Source: Candidatus Nomurabacteria bacterium
Lineage (GTDB): Bacteria > Patescibacteriota > Minisyncoccia > Phycocordibacterales > UBA9973
DNA: 42,486 nucleotides
Direction of reading: 5' to 3'
Assembly (NCBI GenBank): GCA_020851595.1
Contig: JADZCK010000026.1
Coordinates: 1-42,486, forward strand
The notes under the pieces were generated by a model that was not told where the DNA came from, did not search any database, and saw only the letters and a list, made by a program, of their open reading frames with translations. The stretch's first letter is position 1. Every line of letters starts with the position of its first letter. Made by a program: the position numbers and the translations under genes. Below, in pieces: positions 1 through 9,064 of this stretch.

Positions 1-21
1 AGATTAAATACAGAGAAAGAA

Positions 22-645
22 CTATTTTAGATTATTTTTTGGAAGAGACTGAAGAACAATCCATCTAATATCGTCAGCTATTTCCACCTCCCTATCTGCT
101 GGAGTTTCAAGAGTTAGAACTTCCGCATTTTTGGGAATATATCTCCTCGCACCACGAAATTTATCTTTACCCATAAATTTATGAAGCGAAGTTTCTATAA
201 TCCCCTCTTTTTTATTTGCAGCATGAACTATTGTTCCGTCACCGGTTGCTATACCAACATGACCAACGCCATTCGCGGGATCGTCATGATAGTAATCAAT
301 CCACCCAGAGACAAAAACAACATCACCCGCAATAATTTCATTAATTTTAACAACTTCACCAAGTTCTCGTTGTTGAATTGAACGCCGTGGCAACCAAATA
401 CCATGCATTCCGTAAAGCCACTTCATAAAACTAGAACAGTCAAATGTTAGAGACGCTTCGGAAAGTTTTGCTCCTCTCTGATATTTTGATGTTCCAACGC
501 ACTGTCGAGCAAGAGAAGTAATATCGACTTGTACTACACGAAACCCCTTGTTGTTTAGAATGTTTAAAATTTCTTCATGAGAAATTGGTAAGTTTAAAGA
601 ATCAAGAATCACGGCACAACGGTTTTTCACAGCTCGATATTCCAT
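22..645 (-). CDS. NlpC/P60-like cysteine peptidase
   Basis: FDCSSF...GHVGIATGDGTIVHAA motif pattern. Start moved to ATG at 645 (MEYRAV) because AAGGAGAG precedes it and the longer ORF crosses a terminator hairpin. Confidence 0.8.
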   Translation of the reverse strand: MEYRAVKNRCAVILDSLNLPISHEEILNILNNKGFRVVQVDITSLARQCVGTSKYQRGAKLSEASLTFDCSSFMKWLYGMHGIWLPRRSIQQRELGEVVKINEIIAGDVVFVSGWIDYYHDDPANGVGHVGIATGDGTIVHAANKKEGIIETSLHKFMGKDKFRGARRYIPKNAEVLTLETPADREVEIADDIRWIVLQSLPKNNLK

Positions 646-681
646 CTTCTCTCCTTTTTGTTTTGAGTTTTTTGTAAATAG

Positions 682-718
682 AAAAAACAAAACGCCCGAA
701 ATGGGCGCCTTGTTTTTT
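682..718 (-). terminator. Rho-independent terminator after the secE-nusG-rplK cluster
   Basis: AAAAAACAA-aa-CGCCC-gaaat-GGGCG-cc-TTGTTTTTT inverted repeat just downstream of rplK. Confidence 0.7.
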
Positions 719-809
719 GAGAGTCTCAACTTACAAAGTACCCAATTAAAGTACTTTCCCTGCAAAACTAGACCAAGTTGAGATTGTTTTATTCGTAAGC
801 ATTAAAAAT

Positions 810-1232
810 TTATTTCACCTCTATCCCCATAGATCTCGCAGAGCCAGCGACGATATTGATTGCTCCTTCGTCGTCTTTTGCATTCAAATCTGCGCGTTTC
901 TTGTTTGCTATTTCGAGAGCTTGAGCTCGGGTGATTTTACCTACTTTGGTAGTAGCATTCTTTCCAGAACCCTTTTCTACTCCAGCAGCTTTCAAAATAA
1001 GACCAGTGACAGGAGGAGTTTTGACAACGAAATCATAACTGCGATCTTCGTAAACTGTGATAGATACTCCGACTTTGTCGCCAGCCATCTTTGCGGTAGC
1101 AGCATTGAATTTCGTAACGAAATCTCCGATGTTTATACCAGCCTGACCGAGCGCAGGACCTAAAGGTGGCGCAGGGGTAGCTTTAGCAGCTTGGATTTGT
1201 AATTTAATTTTTTTGGTTATCTTTTTTGACAT
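810..1232 (-). CDS. rplK: 50S ribosomal protein L11
   Basis: [39 protein letters not shown] is the canonical L11 N-terminus. Confidence 0.97.
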   Translation of the reverse strand: MSKKITKKIKLQIQAAKATPAPPLGPALGQAGINIGDFVTKFNAATAKMAGDKVGVSITVYEDRSYDFVVKTPPVTGLILKAAGVEKGSGKNATTKVGKITRAQALEIANKKRADLNAKDDEGAINIVAGSARSMGIEVK

Positions 1233-1250
1233 AACAATGTATAGACTAGC

Positions 1251-1796
1251 TTAAATTTTCTTAACTTGCAAGAAGTCGAGCTCGACTGGGGTTTCGCGAC
1301 CGAACATGGATACTAATACTTTCACCTTACCTCTATCTTGATCAACTGAGTTTACTTTACCCTCAAGGTCCTTAAACGGACCGTCGTTTATGCGTACAGT
1401 CTCTCCGACAACCATATCGATATTGTGCTTGGCAGTACCAGAATCCATTTTACTAAATAAATAATCAACTTCTTCTTTTTTTAATGGCACAGGGTTCACT
1501 CCAGCTCCTACGAATCCAGTGACACGAGGAGTATTGCGAACAACATACCAAGAATCGTCGGTAACTATCATATCAACAAGAACATAACCTGGGTATATCT
1601 TCTCTTCTACTTCTACTCTCTTGCCGGCTTTTATTTTTATTTTCTTTTCAACTGGAACAATCACATTGAATATCTTATCGTTCATTCCAAGAGAATCAAT
1701 ACGCTGGCGTAAATTGCGAAGCACAACATTCTCGTACCCTGCGTACGTATGTATGGCATACCAATTTCGAACTCCTTGTGTTTCTTGTTTTGACAT
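1251..1796 (-). CDS. nusG: Transcription termination/antitermination protein NusG
   Basis: NWYAIHTYAGYENVV...YPGYVLVDM...TPRVTGFVG...VGETVRINDGPFKDLEGKV. Confidence 0.97.
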   Translation of the reverse strand: MSKQETQGVRNWYAIHTYAGYENVVLRNLRQRIDSLGMNDKIFNVIVPVEKKIKIKAGKRVEVEEKIYPGYVLVDMIVTDDSWYVVRNTPRVTGFVGAGVNPVPLKKEEVDYLFSKMDSGTAKHNIDMVVGETVRINDGPFKDLEGKVNSVDQDRGKVKVLVSMFGRETPVELDFLQVKKI

Positions 1797-1814
1797 AAAT
1801 TAAAATTACGAAAT

Positions 1815-2000
1815 TTATATAGCTATTATTTTCTGTAAACCTTGTGAAAATAGAAAATCAAAAAAACCTAAATAGTAAGATATAACCACAGACAAAAGAA
1901 TAACTATGATTGTATAGTATAAAGTCTGGTTTCTGGAAGGCCAAATTACGTGTTTCAATTCAGTTTTTGTTTCTTCAAAAAATTCAGTAATTTTTGACAT
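1815..2000 (-). CDS. secE: Preprotein translocase subunit SecE
   Basis: 61 aa with one TM helix (FFEETKTELKHVIWPSRNQT...), directly upstream of nusG. Confidence 0.9.
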   Translation of the reverse strand: MSKITEFFEETKTELKHVIWPSRNQTLYYTIIVILLSVVISYYLGFFDFLFSQGLQKIIAI

Positions 2001-2023
2001 AGTATAATTGATTTTATCTTATA

Positions 2024-2048
2024 AAAAAGCCCCCGGAAGGGCTCTTTT
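2024..2048 (-). terminator. Rho-independent terminator-like hairpin
   Basis: AAAAGCCCCCGGAAGGGCTCTTTT between secE and the surface-protein gene. Confidence 0.55.
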
Positions 2049-2150
2049 AATAATACTCTTTTTGTCTTAAATAGTCAATAAAAACACCAAAAGCCTAAGA
2101 ACACAAATTTTATTTTATTACTTTCAGAATACAATCTACCATATCTATCT

Positions 2151-3818
2151 TTAAAAACTCCTCACAGCACGAACAAGATACTGGCTGACTTTACCACCAC
2201 CACCATCAGTACCATCAAAAAAGAATCTAACATGCGCACTAGAATTATTAATCTCCGATGAACTCCAATAGAAGTAATTTAAAAATCCACCAATTGCCAT
2301 CCTATTTAAATAAAGCTTAGACAATTCATCCCTACTCGGCAAATACCAGTCAGAATATCCCCCACCAGTATAAGCTCGAGCGACACCAGCAGCATAGCTT
2401 GTGGTAACTGCCCCTTGTGATGTAATTATCGTATCAGTATTTGTTAATCCTGTACCAATAACAGTGCCTGTTGCATTTGTTGTTATGTCACTCCCATTGT
2501 TCCAACGTATAATACTTCCTTGATCAGCCGTAGCCGCAATCAATCCATGGGTTTCTCCTGATACATATCCTAGATCTCCAGATTGTAAAATATATGCAAT
2601 AATTCCACCTTGATAACTGACACCCACAGCTAAAACTGTCTCCGGAAACACCGCTGTAATTACTCCAGAATTAATTGGATTCGTAGCACTCGTTGCTCCA
2701 GCTATGGTGAATTGATTAGCTGTTACTCCAGTTAGGGTATAACCAGCAGTTGGAGTGATGGTTATAGTAGCCGTGTAAATAGTGTTTGAAGCAAACGTTA
2801 CAGGACTTCCACTCCAAGTAACAGTACCGGTATAACCTGTGCCAGCAGTTACAGTGGTTACAGGGGTAGCTCCAGTAACCGGTGGTGTAACACCAGCAAT
2901 AGCTGCGGTATTGATTGTAGTATCCGTCACAGGAAACACCGCGCTCACTACTCCAGAATCAGCACTATTCGTAGCCGTCGCTCCAGCAACAGTAAAGAAG
3001 TTTGCTGGGACACCAGATAAGGTGTAACCGGTTTTAGGAGTGATAGTAATAGTAGCAGTGTAGATAGTATTTGATGCAAAAGTTACAGGATTTGTGTTCC
3101 AAGATATGGTAGCGGTATATTCTGTAGTATCAGCTATGGTAGCGGTAGGGGTAGCTCCAGTAACAGGAGCTGTCACTCCAGCGATAGCTGCGGTAGCGAT
3201 AGTGGGTATGAATGTAGCTGTGATTGATTTGTCATTAGTAACGTTAGTATCTGTTCTAGTAGCTGTTAGAACTCCATCACTCCAAATATCAAACACATAA
3301 CCAGTATCTGGAGTAGCGGTTACAGCAGAACCATTATTTCCACTATTAATTCGCTGAGAAGCTATCCCAGTGATAGAACCACCCGTACCGGCTGTGTACG
3401 AAAGAGAATAAGTGGTGATGTGAATTCCACCGCCTCTTTGAAAGGTTTGAGTTCTAGGTATGGATATAGTATTAGGAGTACAAGATTTACCTGTGATTGT
3501 ATTAAATAGTTCTCCTTGTGTGCAAGGTTGCTTAATTTCTTTCTTATTGAGCAAATCTCTAGTTAACTTCCCTACTATTCCATCTCCTTTTAGATTGTTT
3601 GAAGTTTGGAAAGTAATGACTGATGTTTTAGTGTTTTTACCAAACTTTCCATCTGCTGTTATGTTTAGTTTTTGTTGGAGACATTGTACTTGTTCTCCTT
3701 TCATACTTTGCTTGAGTGTTACGGTAAGAACACAATCAGTAGAAGCTTGAGAGAAAGGGGTTAAAGAAAAAAATATTAAAACTAATATTATTACGAGAAT
3801 AAAAAATTTAGATTTCAT
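2151..3818 (-). CDS. Secreted surface protein: peptidoglycan-binding domain, InlB-like repeat, two ~95-aa repeats, DUF1566/Lcl_C-like C-terminus
   Basis: Signal peptide MKSKFFILVIILVLIFFSLTPFSQA; LKQSMKGEQVQCLQQKLNITADGKFG; duplicated AAIAGVT.PVTGATP...SNTIYTATITITP.GYTL; C-terminal WYLPSRDELSKLY...YWSSSE...VRAVRSF. Start moved to ATG at 3818. Confidence 0.75.
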   Translation of the reverse strand: MKSKFFILVIILVLIFFSLTPFSQASTDCVLTVTLKQSMKGEQVQCLQQKLNITADGKFGKNTKTSVITFQTSNNLKGDGIVGKLTRDLLNKKEIKQPCTQGELFNTITGKSCTPNTISIPRTQTFQRGGGIHITTYSLSYTAGTGGSITGIASQRINSGNNGSAVTATPDTGYVFDIWSDGVLTATRTDTNVTNDKSITATFIPTIATAAIAGVTAPVTGATPTATIADTTEYTATISWNTNPVTFASNTIYTATITITPKTGYTLSGVPANFFTVAGATATNSADSGVVSAVFPVTDTTINTAAIAGVTPPVTGATPVTTVTAGTGYTGTVTWSGSPVTFASNTIYTATITITPTAGYTLTGVTANQFTIAGATSATNPINSGVITAVFPETVLAVGVSYQGGIIAYILQSGDLGYVSGETHGLIAATADQGSIIRWNNGSDITTNATGTVIGTGLTNTDTIITSQGAVTTSYAAGVARAYTGGGYSDWYLPSRDELSKLYLNRMAIGGFLNYFYWSSSEINNSSAHVRFFFDGTDGGGGKVSQYLVRAVRSF

Positions 3819-3832
3819 GCTTACAATTATAA

Positions 3833-3844
3833 CCCCCCCCCCCC
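3833..3844. repeat. C12/G12 homopolymer tract in the surface-protein promoter region
   Basis: 12 C on the + strand directly next to TTATAAT (minus strand) upstream of ATG 3818. Confidence 0.85.
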
Positions 3845-3906
3845 GAAGATTTTGCAAATTTTGGTGGAGATAACTTCGTGATTTTAGATCCCAAAATCTA
3901 ACAACA

Positions 3907-3938
3907 AAAAATACCCGCAAGAAAATACGGGTATTTTT
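3907..3938 (-). terminator. Rho-independent terminator
   Basis: AAAAATACCCG-N10-CGGGTATTTTT, 11-bp stem, downstream of the SIMPL gene. Confidence 0.75.
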
Positions 3939-3962
3939 TAATGAGAATATTTAATTTATGAC

Positions 3963-4757
3963 TTATCTTATTTCGTAAGTTATTGTTACGTTTGAGGTGA
4001 TTTTGTTCTCTCCTGTTGGAAGAGCTGGGGCTGGAGCAGTTGCGCTTTCAGCTCTGCTGTCCGCTTTCATTAGACCTGCTGCGTAGTAAGGATAATTGCC
4101 ATTTTCAGAGAAATTTACGATTCTTACAAGATTTACTCCGAGATCTTTGGCGAGAGCCTCAGCTTTGGTCTTGGCTTCTTCGATTGCCATTTTTCTAGCT
4201 TGCTCTTTCAATTGATCTTCTTTTTCTATAGAGAAATCAGGTCCTGATATTTCAGAAATACCAGCTTCACCAATTCCTTTTACTATCTCGCCTGCTTTGG
4301 CTAGATCGCGAATTTTTACGGAAACATATTCTGAAACTTCATAGCCAGTAACCTTTGGTTCTTGCCTGCAAGGCATCATATAACTATAACAAGGAGTACC
4401 GTAATCATATTTTGGATATGAATTATAGCTCTCTGTCTTAATATCTTTCTTTGCTACTCCACTTTTTTCTAAGAAAGCAAGTACGGCTGTTTCTTTTGCG
4501 GTAGCTTTAGTCTGCGCATCTTTTACATCTTTAGAAGTCTCGCGAATTGTAAAGCTTACAGTCGCCATATCTGGAGCGGCAAATACTTCTCCTTTCCCGT
4601 CAAAACTCATAGTGTTTGATGCAGTAGATCCGCCACCAATAAATCTGTAATTCTTAATTTCAGAAACGGTCTTTGCTCCAAAGTAAATAGTTACTACAAC
4701 TGCCAAAACAATCAGACTTTTTGCTAAATAAGATTTTTCGTTTGTTGAAAATTCCAT
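3963..4757 (-). CDS. SIMPL (DUF541) domain protein
   Basis: FDGKGEVFAAPDMATVSFTIRETSKDVKDAQTKA...NVTITYEIR. Confidence 0.8.
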   Translation of the reverse strand: MEFSTNEKSYLAKSLIVLAVVVTIYFGAKTVSEIKNYRFIGGGSTASNTMSFDGKGEVFAAPDMATVSFTIRETSKDVKDAQTKATAKETAVLAFLEKSGVAKKDIKTESYNSYPKYDYGTPCYSYMMPCRQEPKVTGYEVSEYVSVKIRDLAKAGEIVKGIGEAGISEISGPDFSIEKEDQLKEQARKMAIEEAKTKAEALAKDLGVNLVRIVNFSENGNYPYYAAGLMKADSRAESATAPAPALPTGENKITSNVTITYEIR

Positions 4758-4762
4758 AAAAA

Positions 4763-5212
4763 TTATTTTTTAATTGCTAATAATTCGACATCAAATATTA
4801 ATGTTGAGTTTGGGGGTATAACTCCAGGAACTCCGTTTGCGCCATATCCGTCCTCTGGAGCTATCGTAAGAGTTTTCTTTTCCCCTACTTTCATACCAAC
4901 AATGCCCTTATCCCAACCAGCTATCACCTGTCCTGCGCCCAAGTTGAACACAAAAGGTTCTACGTGCTTAAATTTTGGATCTACGTTTGAATCAAAAACT
5001 GTGCCGTTTTCTAAACGACCAGTGTAATTCATCGAAACCACATCCCCTACTTTTGCGACTTCACCAGAATCAGTCGCTGTATTTTCTGCCACATTATTAT
5101 CTGTTGTCATATTTGTTTTATTTCTTATGCTGATAAATATTAATAATCCTACCAAAGCTAAGCAGATTATGACTGCTAGAATTGTACTCATATATTTTTT
5201 ATTTTCTTCCAT
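4763..5212 (-). CDS. FKBP-type peptidyl-prolyl cis-trans isomerase
   Basis: VSMNYTGRLENGTVFDSN...GAGQVIAGWDKGIVGMKVGEKKTLTIAPEDGYG...LIFDVELL. Confidence 0.95.
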   Translation of the reverse strand: MEENKKYMSTILAVIICLALVGLLIFISIRNKTNMTTDNNVAENTATDSGEVAKVGDVVSMNYTGRLENGTVFDSNVDPKFKHVEPFVFNLGAGQVIAGWDKGIVGMKVGEKKTLTIAPEDGYGANGVPGVIPPNSTLIFDVELLAIKK

Positions 5213-5285
5213 AAATCTTACCCTGCAAAAGCAGAGCTAATTACTTTTTATTTATAATAATACACATTATAGACTGTATATTTTT

Positions 5286-6299
5286 TTACACAATGTTGAC
5301 TTCTGGAGAAAGCACAAGGTCGAATTTATCTTTCACTGAAGCTATTATTTCATTTGCTAAATTCATTATTTCTTCACCAGTTGCCCCTCCATGATTCACC
5401 AATACCAAAGCCTGTTTATCGTGGACACCTACGCGGCCCACTCTTTTGCCCTTCCACCCACATTGCTCTATGAGCCAGCCTGCTGGTATTTTAATTGTTC
5501 CTTCTTCTTTAAAGAAAGGTATATCTTTGTAATTTTCTTGTAATTTATCCAGTTTATCTTGATCAATAAAAACATTTTTGAAAAAACTACCCGCATTACC
5601 TAAAACTTTTGGATCTGGCAATTTACTTTTACGTATTAAGGCAACTGCATTGCTTATATCTTTTGGGCTTTTAACTTCTATTTTGTTTTGCTCCAAATAC
5701 TCAGCCAAAATTTTATAAGACAGATTCTTTTTTTCTTTTTTGCTCAATTTGAGAGTTACAGCTGCAATAAAATATTTGCCTTTTAGTTTGTTTTTAAAAA
5801 CGCTATCTCTATATCCGAGTTCACATTCTTCTAAGCTAAAAACTTTCTTCTCCCCTCCCTCTATTGGAAAAGCTTCTACGTTAAAAAGAGAGTCTTTAAG
5901 TTCTGTGCCGTACGCACCGATATTTTGTATTGGACTTGCTCCGACTGTGCCAGGAATGAGTGCCAAGTTTTCAATTCCCCAATACCCGCGCTCTACTGTG
6001 AAATCAACAAAATCTTGCCAGCATTCTCCCCCCATAGCTCGAACCAAAACATTTTCATTGTCTTCTTCCAAAACATTTATTCCTTTTAATTTATTTACAA
6101 TAACTATCCCATCAAAATCCTTTGCAAATAAAATATTACTTCCACCACCGAGAAAAATTTTCTTATTATCCTTAAATTCTTGTAAGCCAAAAAGCTCCAC
6201 CAGATCAGCCTCTGTCTTGAGTTCTACAAAATATTTCGCATTTGCTTTTATCCCAAAAGTATTTAGTTTGGATAAATCGTAATTTTTCTCTATTGTCAT
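5286..6299 (-). CDS. murB: UDP-N-acetylmuramate dehydrogenase
   Basis: LGGGSNILFAKDFDGIVI...LALIPGTVGASPIQNIGAYGTEL...NAGSFFKNVF. Confidence 0.95.
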   Translation of the reverse strand: MTIEKNYDLSKLNTFGIKANAKYFVELKTEADLVELFGLQEFKDNKKIFLGGGSNILFAKDFDGIVIVNKLKGINVLEEDNENVLVRAMGGECWQDFVDFTVERGYWGIENLALIPGTVGASPIQNIGAYGTELKDSLFNVEAFPIEGGEKKVFSLEECELGYRDSVFKNKLKGKYFIAAVTLKLSKKEKKNLSYKILAEYLEQNKIEVKSPKDISNAVALIRKSKLPDPKVLGNAGSFFKNVFIDQDKLDKLQENYKDIPFFKEEGTIKIPAGWLIEQCGWKGKRVGRVGVHDKQALVLVNHGGATGEEIMNLANEIIASVKDKFDLVLSPEVNIV

Positions 6300-6303
6300 T
6301 TTT

Positions 6304-7674
6304 TTATATTAGAAGTGAAATAATAGCGCCTATTCCGACCAAGGAAATTAAAACAAAAGTAAGCCAGCCTATTATATTACTTATTTTTTTATTTTTAAAA
6401 TTACCCATCACACCCCTATCTCCACTCAAATGCACAATAAAAAATATCATAAACGGAGATACAATACCATTCAACACAGCAGAATAGATAAGCATTTTGA
6501 TTGGATCAAGTCCAATAAAATTTAAAAGAATTCCTAGCCCCATAGCGACGATGATAACTCCGTAGAAAGATGTCGCTTGTTTTAATTTTCTGTAAAGGCC
6601 CGTCTTCCAACCAAAAGATTCAGAGATAGCATACGAAGCAGAACCCGCTAATACTGGTATGGCGAGAAGCCCTGTCCCCAAAATTCCCAAAGCAAAAAGC
6701 ACAAATGCAAAATCTCCAGCAAAAGGACGGAGAGCAATAGCAGCATCAGAAGCAGTGGCAATATTTGTAATACCATTTGCATACAAAGTAGCGGCACATG
6801 CAGCAATAATGAAAAACATTACAATGTTTGATACAAACATCCCGGACCACACATCGATACGCATTTTATGAATTTCTTCTTTATTGTTGTCAGCGCGCCT
6901 CATAGCCACTGTCGTTTCTCCTTTTAATACTTCCTCTTCTACTTCTTGGGAGGATTGCCAGAAAAATAAATATGGACTGATAGTAGTACCCAAGGCAGCG
7001 CAAATAAGAATAATAATATCTTTAGAAAAGTGAATATTTGGAATAACAGTATTTTTAAAAACTTCCATCCAATTTATATCGACAGAAAAAGCAGATACGA
7101 CGTAAGCAAAAAGAATAAGGGTAAGATATTTTAAATATTTTGAGTATTTTCTGTATGAAATAAAAATTTGTAAAAATAAAGAAAGGACAGCAAAAAATAA
7201 AATCAGAAAAATAAAGTTTAAATATGGGAAAAGCAATTGTACTCCTTTTGCCATGGCGCCCAAGTCCGCCCCGATGTTAAAAACATTTGCAAAAAGAAGC
7301 AAAGCTGTACACAAATAAAGAATTTTTTTGGAATAATGTTTCTTTATGTTTGCTGCGAGGCCTACTCCTGTAGCGAGCCCTATACGCGCGCACATTTCTT
7401 GAATAGTTACCAGAAAAGGAAAAGAAAAAAGAGATAACCAAATAAGGCTGAAACCCTGCGAAGCCCCCATCTGCGAATAAGTAGCAATACCAGAAGGATC
7501 GTCGTCCGCTGCGCCAGTAATAAGCCCCGGACCCAAAGTTTTCCAATATTCTACCGCCTCTTTTACTGGCTCTTCTTTGGCGATATCTTGTTTGAGCTCT
7601 TTGCCAACTTCCACGCTCTTTTCGAGTATTTCTGCCGGAGCGCTAAAAAGTTTCTTCAGAATATTTTTACTCAT
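6304..7674 (-). CDS. NRAMP-family divalent metal transporter
   Basis: LGPGLITGAADDDPSGIATYSQMGA and multiple TM helices. Confidence 0.85.
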   Translation of the reverse strand: MSKNILKKLFSAPAEILEKSVEVGKELKQDIAKEEPVKEAVEYWKTLGPGLITGAADDDPSGIATYSQMGASQGFSLIWLSLFSFPFLVTIQEMCARIGLATGVGLAANIKKHYSKKILYLCTALLLFANVFNIGADLGAMAKGVQLLFPYLNFIFLILFFAVLSLFLQIFISYRKYSKYLKYLTLILFAYVVSAFSVDINWMEVFKNTVIPNIHFSKDIIILICAALGTTISPYLFFWQSSQEVEEEVLKGETTVAMRRADNNKEEIHKMRIDVWSGMFVSNIVMFFIIAACAATLYANGITNIATASDAAIALRPFAGDFAFVLFALGILGTGLLAIPVLAGSASYAISESFGWKTGLYRKLKQATSFYGVIIVAMGLGILLNFIGLDPIKMLIYSAVLNGIVSPFMIFFIVHLSGDRGVMGNFKNKKISNIIGWLTFVLISLVGIGAIISLLI

Positions 7675-7681
7675 ATTTTAA

Positions 7682-8656
7682 TTATCGCATATTTTTAGTT
7701 AGTTTATAAGTATTTCCATGCTTCAACATTCCCAAATACGACTGCTTTGTTTCTTTTCTTGAATTATCTTTCAAACTCTTCAACATTCTTCTTTTTGTCA
7801 CAGTTCTTAATACTCTATGATATGGAAATTGCACCCATCCAAGAAAATCAACTCCAGAAGCAAGAGTTTTAATAAAAACTTTATCTGGATGTATATTTAG
7901 TTTTAATTTGTTTTTTAGATAACCTATCATATATGATAGGTTAAACAAAAGCTCATTTTTGTCTTTAGACAGTATCACAAAATCATCCGCATATCGAACG
8001 TAATATTTTACTTTCAATTCCCTTTTCACAAACTGATCAAATTCATTCATGTAAATGTTTACTAAGAGTTGAGAAGTTAAGTTGCCTAGAGGTAGGCCTA
8101 CTTCCGCTAGGTCTTTCCTAGCGGAGAAGCTATCTATAACTTGTGAAAGTAACCAAATAATATTTTTGTCTTTAATATATTTTGTTAAAACTTGCTTTAA
8201 AATTTCATGATCTATATTCGCAAAAAATTTTCTGATGTCACATTTTAAAACAAAACATGTTTTTGTGTTGTTTTTTGAAACCTTACAAGCAAAATCACGA
8301 AATCTGTTTATCGCTTTATGTGTTCCTTTCATTAGTCTGCATGAATATGAATCAGCGATAAATTTAGAATCAAAATACGGATACAAAATTCTGTAAATTG
8401 CATGGTGCAGAAGTCTGTCTCGGACAGTTGCTTTATGAATATTTCGTGGCTTCGGATCGGATATATTGAAGGCATAATATCCGCCATGAATATAAGTTTT
8501 GTTTTTTAAATCCTGATGCAAAAACAAAAGATTATCTATCACATGCAATTGAAATTCTTGCAAGTCTTTTTTGTTTCGTTTACCACGGAGAAATTCGTTC
8601 CAAGCCAGAAGTAAATTATCAACCGAAATTATTTTTTCAAAAGTTATTGCATTCAT
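7682..8656 (-). CDS. Diversity-generating retroelement reverse transcriptase
   Basis: RT motifs KCDIRKFFANIDHEIL, YVRYADDFVIL, DFLGW; the motif LPLGNLTSQ carries the DGR-type GxxxSQ instead of QGxxxSP. Next to an Avd-like ORF and a TR/VR pair. Confidence 0.95.
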   Translation of the reverse strand: MNAITFEKIISVDNLLLAWNEFLRGKRNKKDLQEFQLHVIDNLLFLHQDLKNKTYIHGGYYAFNISDPKPRNIHKATVRDRLLHHAIYRILYPYFDSKFIADSYSCRLMKGTHKAINRFRDFACKVSKNNTKTCFVLKCDIRKFFANIDHEILKQVLTKYIKDKNIIWLLSQVIDSFSARKDLAEVGLPLGNLTSQLLVNIYMNEFDQFVKRELKVKYYVRYADDFVILSKDKNELLFNLSYMIGYLKNKLKLNIHPDKVFIKTLASGVDFLGWVQFPYHRVLRTVTKRRMLKSLKDNSRKETKQSYLGMLKHGNTYKLTKNMR

Positions 8657-8658
8657 GT

Positions 8659-8668
8659 TATAATTCTA
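8659..8668. promoter_or_regulatory. Overlapping divergent -10 elements for avd (+) and RT (-)
   Basis: + strand TGTTATAAT-N6-ATG (8671); - strand TAGAAT-N6-ATG (8656). The -10 hexamers share bases 8663-8664. Confidence 0.5.
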
Positions 8669-8677
8669 CTATGAAGA

Positions 8678-8686
8678 CCCCCCCCC
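8678..8686. repeat. C9 homopolymer tract at the avd 5' end
   Basis: ATGAAGA-CCCCCCCCC-GCAGTTAAATTATTG. ATG 8671 is in frame 1 and the avd body in frame 2, so deleting one C would join them. Confidence 0.9.
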
Positions 8687-8698
8687 GCAGTTAAATTA

Positions 8699-9058
8699 TT
8701 GCCAGTTTTGGAAATTTTAAAGTCCGCGTACCTTTTGTGGCAAAACTATTTAGCACTTGTTCCTAAGACTTCAAAATACTCTCTAGGTAAAACGATAGAT
8801 AAATATTTTATTCAGGTGATTGAGAACATCTTGATTGCTAGTTTTTTAGAGAAACAAGAAAAACAGCCATTTGTTAGAAAAGCGATTATTTCGCTGGATA
8901 CTTTGAAATTTATTTTATACATTCTTTGGGGAATTAAAGGAGCAGATGTAAAAAAGTTTACCCAACTTTCTGAAAAACTCGCTGAAGCAGGCAAACAGCT
9001 TGGCGGTTGGCATGGACAGCTCGTAAAACAAAACTCTCCCGCTAAAGGAGAGAAATGA
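8699..9058 (+). CDS. avd: DGR accessory variability determinant (Avd/bAvd-like four-helix protein)
   Basis: YSLGKTIDKYFIQVIENILIASFLEK...SLDTLKFILYILWGIKGADVKKFTQLSEKLAEAGKQLGGW. Track start is TTG 8699. The likely true start is ATG 8671 with 8 C, giving MKTPPAVKLLPVLEILKSAYLLWQNYL. Confidence 0.88.
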   Translation: MPVLEILKSAYLLWQNYLALVPKTSKYSLGKTIDKYFIQVIENILIASFLEKQEKQPFVRKAIISLDTLKFILYILWGIKGADVKKFTQLSEKLAEAGKQLGGWHGQLVKQNSPAKGEK

Positions 9059-9064
9059 AAAGAG

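Noticed and set aside
2151-2500. DUF1566-like C-terminus as a second DGR variable region
   Set aside because: The TR at 9065-9175 does not match it, and no other A-rich template for it was found in the window.
2839-3750. Plus-strand ORFs at 2839-3027, 3094-3300 and 3460-3750
   Set aside because: Antisense to the repetitive surface protein; low-complexity composition explains them.
7682-8656. RT as part of a group II intron or retron
   Set aside because: GxxxSQ motif, adjacent Avd and a TR/VR pair identify a DGR. No maturase/X domain or intron ends were seen.
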